A stretch of DNA of 64,000 nt, from contig CABFPE010000167.1 in assembly GCA_900660155.1 (NCBI GenBank), forward strand, positions 1,151,854-1,215,853. Reading direction: 5' to 3'. Below, one piece after another: positions 44,631-55,539 of the stretch. The first letter of the stretch is position 1. The number at the start of each line of letters is the position of its first letter. Source of the stretch: Hofstenia miamia (taxonomy: Eukaryota; Xenacoelomorpha; Acoela; Hofsteniidae). The notes beneath the pieces are model-generated. The model worked only from the letters and a program-made list of their open reading frames with translations, did no database searches and was not told where the DNA came from. The position numbers were made by a program, and so were the translations under genes.

Positions 44631-47057
44631 CCAGATTCCTAAATTACATCTACATGAGAATTTAAATGTATGTTGTTGTTGCTGTTGTAAAGTTAATACG
44701 TAAAATTTATTACGTAAAAAAGAAACTTCCAACATGCTTCACTACATATTAATTATAATGGTTTTACTAAATTGGCAGGGATTTCTCACTTCCGTCCCCC
44801 CTCCCACCTTTAAATCTAGGAAATATATATATATATATATATATATTCAAAATAATAGTGGCAGGCTCTTGCTACCTAAAACAACTAAAAGTATAATAGA
44901 GGCATTCGTAAGAAGTACCGGAAATCTTCGCGTCTAAAAATGATATCTGTAAGCTTCTCACTAAGTTCGGGGTTAAGGTATATTTTAGAATGTCCAAATG
45001 CTGATTTGAAATTTGTGGTTAAATTATGTTTGTTAAATGAATGGATACCATATGTGGAGAGGACAAAATTACTGGGGCATGGAAAATGCGCTTATGCATA
45101 CCTTTAACGTTTGGGGTGCAGCTTCTACATGGTAGTAGCTTATACACGAGGATTTACAGTAATTACTATGTTGCTCTTTCTTCCTAAAAAATTCAAACTT
45201 TCACCATATAAAATTGACATTATTTACCTAGAAATCCATTTTCCATATTCTTTGAAGTTTGAAATTACTTGCGTCTAAATTTTCTTATGTATTTATTTTA
45301 GCACTACAAAATTAAAGACAAAAATAACTTATCATTAATTGCAATCGCAGTATACCATGGTTATATCAATTATATGATATTTTTGGAGTTCTTACATAAT
45401 TGATTTCTAAATTTTGACTTTATTGACTTATGATGGAGAAAGTGATTACAAATGTGTATGAATTTTATTGAAAATTAGTGTCTGACAAAGAGAATAGAAT
45501 TTTTAACTACACCATAGAGGCATGTTTAACATCAAAATGCTAGAAACAAATGCAACTTAAAGAAATGTTACATATCACCAGTTTATTAAACCAGCAACTG
45601 ACCTTTTGAAATTGACCATAAATAAAAGGGTTTAAATTCCATAATCATGACTAATTTCACAAACAAATAAATGCACCTTAACGTGAATGGAATGGCCACA
45701 GTTGGAAATCTGATTATTAAGAAAAATCTCTATAAATAGCTCCTTTTTAAGAAGGTATTTATGACAACATTTTGTGCGTTCATCAGCCATATAATTGCTA
45801 TTGCATGATTAACAGACCTTTCTTCTTAAGAAATGTCCTGAGTTTTCCTGAGTTCTAGACATCGTACTGAAATATCTAAAGATTTCATATTGATCCACCA
45901 CTAGGTTGCATATAATACACATACTTTTAGTTAAAATTCAGTTGAATTTCTTAAGCAAGATACCGCAGTATCTGAATTTTTCGGTATTTTCAAAATATCG
46001 CGGTATCGGTTTCGGTATCAATGTACCGCCGGGTTCTAATATACTAACCATTCCAACTATGGAAAATGCACACGTACACTCTGAAATTATTTATAAGTTG
46101 AATATGTAAGTTGCAAAAACAAGAATACACACTTCATGGAAAACTTTACTAATGTGTGGAATTATTTGCAAAGAGAAATGAAAGATTACAAAAACACATA
46201 AGAACTATAATCTGCAAAAAAACAAGTAATAATATGTACAAACACAATCACAAATTAAAAAATACACAATACAACACAACTACAATCTCAAAATAACAAG
46301 TAATAAGGTGTACAAATGCAATCACAAATGAGAAAAACACATAAAAACAAAACCAAAATGCTAAGAACAAGTAATAATGTGTACAAATGCAATCACAAAT
46401 TACAAAAGCAAAAAAGATAGAATATGTGTTTACCTTTGTTAAGCATATCTTAATTATAATTGAATTAGCGGGTGTTAAGCCTGTTACAAATATCAAAAAA
46501 AGTTCAAACCTCTATTTAAAGTTTTCTTTAACAACATTTGCTATTGATTACAGCAGTGCAGAAATTGGATTTTGAAATAAACAGTGGAAGAGTAGTAATA
46601 AAGAATGATGCGACTTATGAATTTGAATCAAATCAGGAAATGAAATTTTGGGTATTGATCGTCACTATGATATAGTCAAGGGTTTGAATACTGCTGAATA
46701 CAGGTTTGTAATTCTAAATGGAGTGCATATTTTAATTTATACTGATATGGTCACAATTTAACATTATCAAAGTGGTAGCCTCCCGTTATTGGATCAAATA
46801 CTCTTATTTACAATATATAATCTAAATTATTAGGCATTCATTAATTATGAAAAAACTAATGTAATTTAAAACCAACCGCAAAGTCATTCATCAATAGAGT
46901 TACAATTAGTTTCCATAAAGCAAATGGTGGGTTCATTCATTCCAATGATCTTAGCAATATTAATTTACCCATAATATAAAAGAAACTGATGAATTTTGAA
47001 AATGCAAACAATATTTGAAATTTCAGTTTAAAATATGTTATTCGATATTTTTAAACG
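44631..47057. other. Largely unrecognised, with microsatellite and tandem repeat
   Basis: Contains a TA array (44824-44848) and, at 45955-46040, a run of GGTATC/TATCGCGGTATCGG motifs that resembles a dispersed repeat. There is also a degenerate tandem repeat (46170-46412), listed separately. No gene is recognised in 2.4 kb. Confidence 0.45.
46170..46412. repeat. Degenerate tandem repeat, about 72-bp unit
   Basis: The phrase AACAAGTAATAA followed by TGTACAAA and CAATCACAAAT recurs at 46221, 46294 and 46367, giving periods of 73 and 73 bases. The units are A-rich and diverged. Confidence 0.75.
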
Positions 47058-47069
47058 CTATATATATAT

Positions 47070-47116
<47 letters not shown>
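47058..47116. repeat. TA microsatellite
   Basis: A TA run of nearly 60 bases immediately before a LINE RT fragment. Confidence 0.95.
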
Positions 47117-47117
<1 letters not shown>

Positions 47118-47840
47118 CTAGGTAAAAGTTGTTGAAAATGAAAGGCTTTATGCATATGCACCCGGTACCAACAGATTTAAGAATAGTTATGAAATGTTCA
47201 ATGATTTAAGACAATTTATATCCGGTAAATACAGTGGGCCATCAAATATTCCCACAATCATACTTAAGGAAACCGCACACTTACCTAATATTCCCCTTAG
47301 CTTCATGTTTAATGAATGCATTAAATTGAAATCATTCCAGCTTAAGAGAAGCACATATTACTCCGTTTTTCAACAAATGAGGAAACTTGCTCTCTTAATT
47401 ATAGGCCTATTTCAATCACAACACCAATAAGTAAAGTTTTGAAAAACTAAGATTTAATCAAATGTTCGAGCATCTCAATTTAGATTTAATCGAGGTATTT
47501 CACTCATCCAGGCCAAAAACTGGAAAAATTCTCTCGATGACCAACAATATGCTGCTATTTCATGCTTAGATCTCTCTTAGACATTTGATTCAATAGACCA
47601 TAACATTTTAAAATTAAAACCTATACGGTTTGCTCCAAGATAGTTCTTGACTTATTGTGAGTTTTCTAAGTAATAAGAAACGAGTCAAAATCAACTCTGT
47701 TCTTTCAGAAAAGGAGTTCCACAAGGAACCATCCTTGGACCTCTATTATTTAATATTTATGTCAATGATATGAGCCTGTATACTAATTGCAGCCTTATAC
47801 AATACACAGACTTGTATAGTTTGCTCCCACAACAGCAGAG
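47117..47840 (+). mobile_element. CR1-like LINE RT fragment
   Basis: Plus strand reads GKYSGPSNIPTIILKETAHL, PLSFMFNECIKLKSFQ, LNYRPISITTPISKV, SCLDLS (motif A region), FRKGVPQGTILGPLLFNIYV (47706-47765) and SLIQYTD (47790-47812). Several shifts and stops break it. The catalytic box starts YTD rather than FADD, as in the plus-strand fragment at 62.4-63.6 kb (IQYTDDT), so the two are likely the same family. It is truncated at both ends: at the TA array on the left and a GGGCTGGGCC-rich patch on the right. Confidence 0.8.
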
Positions 47841-49900
47841 TTAAATTTGGGCTGAGCCTAAAGTTAGGTCGGGCTGGGCCAGGCATGGATTGGGCTGGGC
47901 TTGAGCCGGATTTTTGACACAGCAATTTTAGCCGTGCCGCGCTTGGGCCTAACGTTTATTGTCTTAACGTTAACAATGCAATTTGAATTATAACATAATT
48001 CAATTAGCATTTTTGCACAGCATGGGCACATTATTCGACAGATTGGGCAAGTTATCCAATCAAATTAATAGTGTAGGGCTTATAGGCCTCTATGAGGCAG
48101 AAGAAACTATCAGTGGCGTTTTTATGTTAGCACATGTAAAGAATTAAATATCATTGAGCTTAGACAGCTTCAGAATTTCAAAAATTTTTTATGATTCTTT
48201 GAAAAAATAACTAAGCTTTCATAGTTCACGAACTAATAGAGATATCCACTACAGAATAAAGATTGCTTCCTCTTTCATTTAAAAAAACCACGCTTCAGAC
48301 AGCCCCATATGAAGCCGTGCCTTTGCGCGAATGCTCCAATGTTACTAACTCTCAGTTTGTGTAGGCACACTTCATTTGGCGTGGGAGGCCTATTTTTCTA
48401 CATAGAAGCAGTTAAACTTTAATGTTGTTTCCATGTGCTCTAGCCTTAGAATTACATTGACATTAGGTGTCAAGTGTATTTAATTTTTTTGAAAAATCAG
48501 AATTTTCAAGTTCTTCAATTGAAGCAATGCACTTTAGTACAAATTTTAGCATTATGTTCAAACACTTTCCCTTTAAGAGGATACCTGGCTGCTTGAGATT
48601 AAAAGACAACAAGCTGCTTAAGGATAATCAGTGAATTACATTTTTGAAAAATCTTTTGGTTTGTGGCTAAAATTTTCATTCATTAACGTTTCTTATATTT
48701 AGCTCAAATTTCAAATTCAACATGTTTTTTTGCATATATTTCATTGTTAAGGCTATTAGCAACAAGTCTAATATTCAATTTAATAATTTGTAAAGCATGC
48801 CCTCAAAAGGCAAGCAAGAACAGTCTTTTCTTTTTGACGCAAGTAAAGTTTTTTGAAAAATGAGCTCTTGCAAAAAGTTGTGCCGAATCTGGTGCAATGA
48901 TTCTGCTTGAGCATTTCTTTCATATATTTGACAATTTTTATGCAAAATGTTCACTAATAATATACATATTGATAATACCAAAACAGCAAGTATACATTTG
49001 TAAGTAATCAGTTTGAATAATTAATGTTCTCAATCTCATTGAAAAAATTCTGAAAAAATTGACATTAGTCAAAATATTGCCAATTTCCAAAAATTCGCCC
49101 TTGCACACATATTTTGGTTCTACTTTGGTATTTAATTAAAGTCTGCTGCTTCAGTTTTTTTCAAAACAATGTATTACATTTCTTGAGGTGATAAAGACAA
49201 AAGACTTGTTTTTGCAGAATTTATATTATTTAGCAAATATATTTTTAACTTTCTTTGGTCTTTTCTATTTCTGCTGAACTAACTAAAAAATTCAGTTTGC
49301 AGCCAATAGCTTTTACTTGGCTAAAAATGCAATAATTGAGGCATGCCTGTTTATTATAAACATTGACATATGAAATTCCAGAAAATTATTGCTAAGAAAT
49401 CTCATTGTGAATTACTAACATAATAATCTGGACGGTTTCTTTTTAAACGTGAGAAATTATAATAATAATTGTGTAACAATTAGCTTACAATTTTCTAAAA
49501 ACAGGTCAAAAATACAGATAAAATCTTAATGCATTACATGCAAACACTTTAGTCTTCAAAAACTTTCCCACAATGTATTAGAAGTTGCAATAATAGGAGT
49601 CAAATTGAACTGCCAGTTACTTAGCCAGTAATTTTTCAATGTGCAAATTACATATTAATGCTGAGAAATGCAATTTTGTATAATGAATCCCTTCTTTAGC
49701 ATTTACTTTCATGAAAACAAAAATGTAACTATCAAAAATGCAAACTATTGCTGGAACTGATAATTTTAGATATGTAAGAATAATGATGGATTCAAAAGAA
49801 TGATTACTTGTGAATCACCCTTTTAATGTAGAAATAGAATTTTACACTTAGATGTCATCAAATTATTCTAATACTTTCTGCACTGATAACTAAATGTTTT
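47841..49900. other. No recognised gene; GGGCTGGGC patch
   Basis: A short GC-rich patch of GGGCTGGGCC/GGGCTGGGC motifs at 47860-47905 is unusual for the region. Near 48337 the phrase GCGCGAATGCTCCA matches the subterminal motif of the element at 17975-19462. The rest is AT-rich; the minus LINE to the right may extend into it without recognisable motifs. Confidence 0.4.
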
Positions 49901-52330
49901 AGTTTTTGTTATCTAAAATTTTTGGTTGAAAGAGTCAAAGGCTTTAGAGACATTTATATGATAAGGAACATTGCGTTTTAAGAATTATTTACTGGTCCTT
50001 CAGCTGGGAAAGTTCATAATGAGACCAGTTTAAAAAAGAATTCAAAATGCAAACAAGGTCTTTATTTTCAACAAAGATTTTAGCTTGATGTTTTGAATGA
50101 AAAACAATAAGTTGCAATTCCAATTCATAAGCTCAGCAGTATCCAAATTCAACATGTCATTCTCCTGTGAAAGTGTTTTACAATCATCAGCCTAAAGCAT
50201 ACAAGGTCTATTGAAGCAATCTGGTACATCATTGATAAATATTAAAAATAGTAATGTTCCTAAAATACTTCCTTGTGGCATGCCACTGATAATAGCAGTA
50301 GGAAATGAAATGCTTCCTTTATCATTTATACAAACAACTTGGCTACAGTTGCTTAAATATGATCTGGTGGGGAACTCTATCAAAAGCTTTGAGATAATCA
50401 AAATACAAGCAAAATCTATCTTCATTGCTATCATCACTCCAATACACCTCCTCTAGAAATAATGACTAAGTAACAGTGGAATGATGTTTAGTAAATCTGT
50501 ATTGTTTTTAGACAGCTTAGAAATTGTCTTGCAATAGAGATGATTTTCACCAACTTTTTCTTGTTTATTGAGTGTTATTTCTGGCAAATTTTTCAATATT
50601 ATTAAAAAAGCAGTTTGCTATCATATTCCGCATTACATTTTGTTTGATTATTTCTACTCTAACCTTTCCAGTTACTGAAAGTTGCTTACATTACTCCCAT
50701 TTTTAGAATTAGTGGTAAATTTTTTAGCCCCTCTTGCATTTGAAAAAGCACTTCAAGCATCAACAATAAACGAAATATCATTGATGTGAATATTGGGTTC
50801 AGGGTAACTTGTTATAACTAAATGTCAATTATTGTGATTAAGGTTTTGTGCAAAAAAGGCATGGGATGCAGAAAATTTTGCAATGTTTGTATTATACATA
50901 TCATCTTTGTTGGAAATTTCATCTGAAAAATTAGAAACACCTTGCAAACATTTCATGGCAGCAAAGCATTCATTAGTGCTGAAGCATTTAAGCTTATTAA
51001 TGAAAACAGCTTTATCTAGTTAAACTGAGAGAGCAAAATCTTCTCTTGTTTGTGCACTGCAGCTAAAATAATCACTGAATTTCTGACTATGTAAAAAAAT
51101 CTTTAGCTTCTTGTACATATGCACAGGAGAGGAGTGTTAAAATGGAAGAGAGCTTCTCTTCCTTTTCTGAATAGCAATAGAAAAAGATCTGGTTTGTTTC
51201 AGAAAGCTGATGAGTTCATTCATTATAATATCCAAGGTCATGTAGACATTGATAGAGAAATTACTGTGACCATTAGAAAAGTTGATTCACCTCTGCTCAG
51301 AAAAAACAGAATCTGTAAATGTCTTAACTCCGGGAAAGATTATGTTTAGTAGAAGGGAAAAATTGATTGCAAAATGGTCAAAATTATATTTTTTTAAGGA
51401 GAGTAGGAGTTATATGTTCATCAGTGGACAGCACATTATAGAATGTGGTCCTTGAATATGTTCAAGATTGGTAATATAAGCCAAGGGACTTTCATTGCCA
51501 AAAATAAACCTCTTCACAAAATAAAATTGGAGTAAAGCTGACTTCATTCCACAATAAGTAAGTTAAAATCACCTACAAAATAAATATTTGATTCAAGGAA
51601 CTTTATAAGTCAACATCAAAAAGCACTCTAGATTATCATATGGAGGCAAATAAAGACAGATGATTTAAAAAAATTACAGAGAATCTTTGAACATAACTGA
51701 GAATCCCAAGTCACAAGATGATGTAATATTTGATTATGGCGCCTTCTTCTAAAGCAAACTACAACAATGTCAGATGAAAGAAGGAGATTAGGAATGGCTA
51801 TATGCTTCTCCACTAAAAAATGCATTAATAGTTGAGAAAAAGGATTCGTAAAACAGTTACAGGCTTGACTCAGCCAGTAATTTATATAAGTCAATTGCAA
51901 CTTCAGACTCAAAAGGTTTCCATCTCTTGACTAGACATTTGTGTTCCAAAACAATTTCAGCAGGGGACAATGAGAGTGATACAAAATTGAGATACTCCAA
52001 GATTTTCAATAAAAAGGTTCTGACAAGAATTTTTCTGGTAGTCTAAACAAATTTTAAGCTAAAAACAATCAATCTAGGACAATGTACATTAATTTGCTGC
52101 TTGCCAATTCTTGTTAAACTTTCTACAAAATTTAGGTCAGATACATCCAAGTGGTCAAGAACTTTCAATATTTGATCAATTTTGTAATCCTAAACTTTTG
52201 ATTTGTCCATCACATGGGACTCAAGGATACCATTTATGCAAATCTGTGTACTATTATGTTGAAAAGAAATTCTATTTAGAGATTGATTAGATTGAATAGA
52301 GAGAGTGGAATCTCATTTGTTAGCTGAAAA
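49900..52330 (-). mobile_element. CR1-like LINE, minus strand, decayed
   Basis: The clearest part is the RT at 50437-50192: [39 protein letters not shown] and [20 protein letters not shown] (motif B). ADDCKTLSQENDML (catalytic box remnant) follows in another frame, then a C-terminal region. Upstream, towards 52.3 kb, weak pieces that could be the endonuclease-to-RT linker are seen (NGSNVSNFQ, CLQGVSNFSDEI, KCLVKRWKPFESEV), with many stops. The 5' part is too degraded to mark its start exactly. Confidence 0.7.
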
Positions 52331-52450
52331 TTATTTATAGCATAACATCAAAACAATATAGACAATCTAAGTATCAATTGAATAAATAAAGTGCAAAAGT
52401 AAGAAAAAATAAACATCTTTAAATGAAATTTTAGAAATTGTATCTATATA

Positions 52451-52870
52451 CAGGGTGCCCAGCAAAAAGTCAAGAAATTTGCTAACTCTTTCAAAATCGC
52501 TTTATTAAATGAATAAACATAACTAACTGATTAACATTAAACTTTTTAATGTTTTATTGAATATTACAATGAAAGAGTTCAGAGGAAATGTTCGAAATGT
52601 GAGCCATCACTGTCATAACAAGATTGGAGTCTTAGAGAGGCCCCATGTCGAGTTTTCTGTTTTAAAAAGTACAATTACTTCGCGCTGAAAATCGGTCACT
52701 TGCTCAGAAGTCATAATTAATGCTTATGAAATTATTTCTAAATGAAGCATTGAATAAAACAAAAATGATTTAATCAAGTTAGAATGTTAATCAGTTAGTT
52801 ATGTTTATTAATTTAATAAAGCGATTTTGAAAGAGTTTGCAAATTTCTTGACTTTTTGCTGGGCACCCTG
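52451..52870. mobile_element. 420-bp mariner-type MITE with 88-bp inverted repeats
   Basis: Terminal inverted repeats begin CAGGGTGCCCAGCAAAAAGT and match over about 88 bases with two or three differences (52451-52538 and 52783-52870). TA flanks both ends. The interior, read on the minus strand, has MTSEQVTDFQREVIVLF and DGSHFEHFL before a stop. These resemble the start and the very end of a mariner-family transposase with everything between removed, so this is an internal-deletion derivative. Confidence 0.85.
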
Positions 52871-52959
52871 TATATTCCTACCTGAAAGATTGTTCCAATC
52901 AACTTTTAGCAAAGTGAACAGGATTCAAAATTTAATAATTATTGGATGGAAATTTTTAT

Positions 52960-55300
52960 TTTGCCTGCTTGTATTTTCAGGTTTCCTCTTTGAGGGGGGA
53001 GTTCTAAACACCTGAAGTATAAAGAGTGAACTTTCAAAAGACTTAGAACATTGGTTGAATGTTGGTTATGGTCAACTCTGGTATGAAGCAACTTTAAGTT
53101 CTGGCAATGTTACAAATAAATCATATTCTGTCAGTACCAGCCAAAATCTTAAGAGAGCTAGAAAGCTTGGTCACAAGGGCAGCTTTCACAAGGCTATAGC
53201 AGCCTTAAGATCTGATGGTCTGAGCCTTGATGAGAAAACATTTCAAACACTGAAGGAGAAGCATCCCAATTATTCCAATCCTAAAATAGACTATTGAACT
53301 TTAGAAACAGAGCCATTTGTAATAAATAGACTTTCTGATAAAGTGTGTGAATGCTTTCCCAGTGATTCTGCTGTTGGTGTCCCTAAACTTTATGCTCCTC
53401 ACCTGATTAATGCATTCCAATGTCCAACACCTGAGCATGGTGACAAAGCCATTGCATCTGTACTCAAAGTAGTCAACTGTTTTGTCTCTGGTAATGCTCC
53501 TAATGAAGTTGCAAAACTGTTTGTGGAGCTAATCTTTTTGCATTGAAGAAAAAGGATGGTGGAATTCGCCCATTAGCTGTGAGAGAAGTTTTTCAAAAAG
53601 TGCTTGTCAAATGCTTACATCAAATAACAAGGAATAAATCCTTTCTCCTCTTCAAGTTGGTGTAAGCTTTGGGGAAGTTGTGAAGCTGTCATCCATGCTT
53701 TGAATAGTCTGTTGGAACCTGTTGGATTGAAGACAAATTTAGCTTTTCTCCAGATGGATATAATAAATGCCTTTAACAGTCTTAATCATTCAGTAATACT
53801 TGCTCAGGTTAAACTTCATTTTCCATAGTTATATCCATGGGTCTAGTTTTGATACCCCCAACTTTCTCTGTTGAAATTCAGATCTAAATTCTTGATTTCA
53901 GCTTGGAGAGTTTAACAAGGTGATCCCTTGGCTCCCTTTTGTTTGCTTTGGCCTATTCAACCTATCATATCTAATATTAAAGACATATTTAATGAATTAG
54001 CATGCAATGCCTGGTATTTAAATGATGGTTCTCTGGTTGGGGACATTCCATCCTTGTGCAAATTATTTGAGTTTGTGGTGTTAGCTATGAAAAAGGTAGG
54101 ATTGTAAGTTAGCTTACCCAAATGCAAAGTATTGTCACCAATCCTAGTTGTGATTTCAGTGCTTTGCCCAAGACAATCCTCATTTGAAAAGATGGTCTTA
54201 TCACCCTTGGAGTTCCTGTATCTGACTGTCCAAAATTTGTTCAAGAGTTATTTTTGAAATGTGTTTCAAAGTCCACTAAATTTATGAATGATATAAAATT
54301 ACTTGAAAACCATCTGTTGAGGACCTGTGCTTCATTACCTAAAATAATCTTTTGTTTAAGAACTTCTAATCCCGCAACTGTTATGCAGAACTTAAAGAAT
54401 TTGATTTAGCAGTTCATGAGTCTCTTGAGAGTATAATAGATTCAGCGGTTTCTGTGCCGCAGAGACTAAAGCATGCCTTGCTAGTTTCTAAAGGAGGTTT
54501 TGGATTACCACTAGCATCAAAAATTGCTCTTGCTGTGTTCTTAGAGTCATATGTGGACAATACAAAGTTATGTAAACAGATTGCTCCCATTGATAATGAT
54601 TATTTTTTATCTAGCAAAGGACTAGCATTGTCTAAAATGCCTTTACACAGTAACCCAAAAGTACAAACATCATTTGTTTACTTTTAAAGCAAGATAGCCA
54701 GAATGCTTGTTTAAACTCCAGTTTGTCTCCTTGTCATAACACAAGACTTTTCCTTTGCTGCTTACAAAGAAGTGAGAATAGGTTGGCTGCGACTCCCTTG
54801 AAATCCCAGGCTGAATTCCGAATTTTGCTTTGTTATCAGATTGGCATCCCCTCAATTAATGATTACAAAAAGTTTCCAAAGTACTTTACGTCTTTAGACT
54901 TGTTCAGTGATAATGCTATGTCATGCATGGTTAATGGTGAAAGAATTGCACATTATGATTGGCTCAGGGATGCTATTTTTCTACTGTAATTAGTTCACTG
55001 CAGCCATTGACTGTTTCTCTTGTGGGTAATAATGCTGGTTATGCTGTAGAAATCTCAAACAACCAGAAGCTTACAAAATACGTGGAATCACCTTCAGCTG
55101 CTGGTATATCATTAATGCCTTTATCAATGGAAGCTCTTGAAGGATGGTCACTAATTGCTATCAAAGTATTCTGAAGAATGTCTTTTATGTCTTCTGCACG
55201 AATTTGCTCTTGCAATCTGAATACACCTTCTAAATATTTCTTCAAACAATTGTCAGTTATTTTACAGTGGAGAAATGCTGCTCTTCTATTATTAAGATAA
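52960..55300 (+). mobile_element. Retroelement RT of the KKKDGGIRP / QQGDPL lineage, decayed
   Basis: N-terminal region: LKRARKLGHKGSFHKAIAAL, RSDGLSLDEKTFQTLKEKHP, CFPSDSAVGVPKLYAPHLIN, GNAPNEVAKLFV. RT: LFALKKKDGGIRPLAV (53540), SPLQVGVSFG (53645), LAFLQMDIINAFNSLNHS (motif A, 53735), VQQGDPLAPFCLLW region (53910) and AWYLNDGSLVGDIPSL (53998, catalytic box YLND in place of YLDD). C-terminal: SKGGFGLPLASKIALAVFL (54490), RLAATPLKSQAEFRILLCYQ (54780), SDNAMSCMVNGERIAHYDWL (54910), MPLSMEALEGWSLIAIKVF (55112) and LQWRNAALLLLR (55264). The last blocks follow the pattern of relatives in which a zinc-like region and a nuclease-like domain follow the RT. There are at least six breaks. Probably non-LTR; the clade is not assigned. 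Confidence 0.75.
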
Positions 55301-55535
55301 GGTAGTAAGGGTTTGAGCAGTTAATGTCTAATCAGTGAAATCTGGGCCAAAAAAACTTCAAATAGTATCATCCACTGCATCTCAACTGTTGTACCAGTCT
55401 ATTTGTGTATTTATCACCCAAAAAATAAATTATTGTAATGTTAATTTTATATGTATTTAAATTCGTTTTTTGTCAAAATAAATTGTAAATTTTGTGATTT
55501 TTAAGTATTTTATTTTGTTTTTTTCAACATCATTA
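55301..55535 (+). repeat. 3' UTR-like repeat, copy 1
   Basis: Contains CATCTCAACTGTTGTA and GTAATGTTAATTTTATATGT. It follows the end of the RT element at 55300 and is repeated, diverged, at 60408-60630. It is probably the 3' UTR of that element family. Confidence 0.65.
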
Positions 55536-55539
55536 ACAA

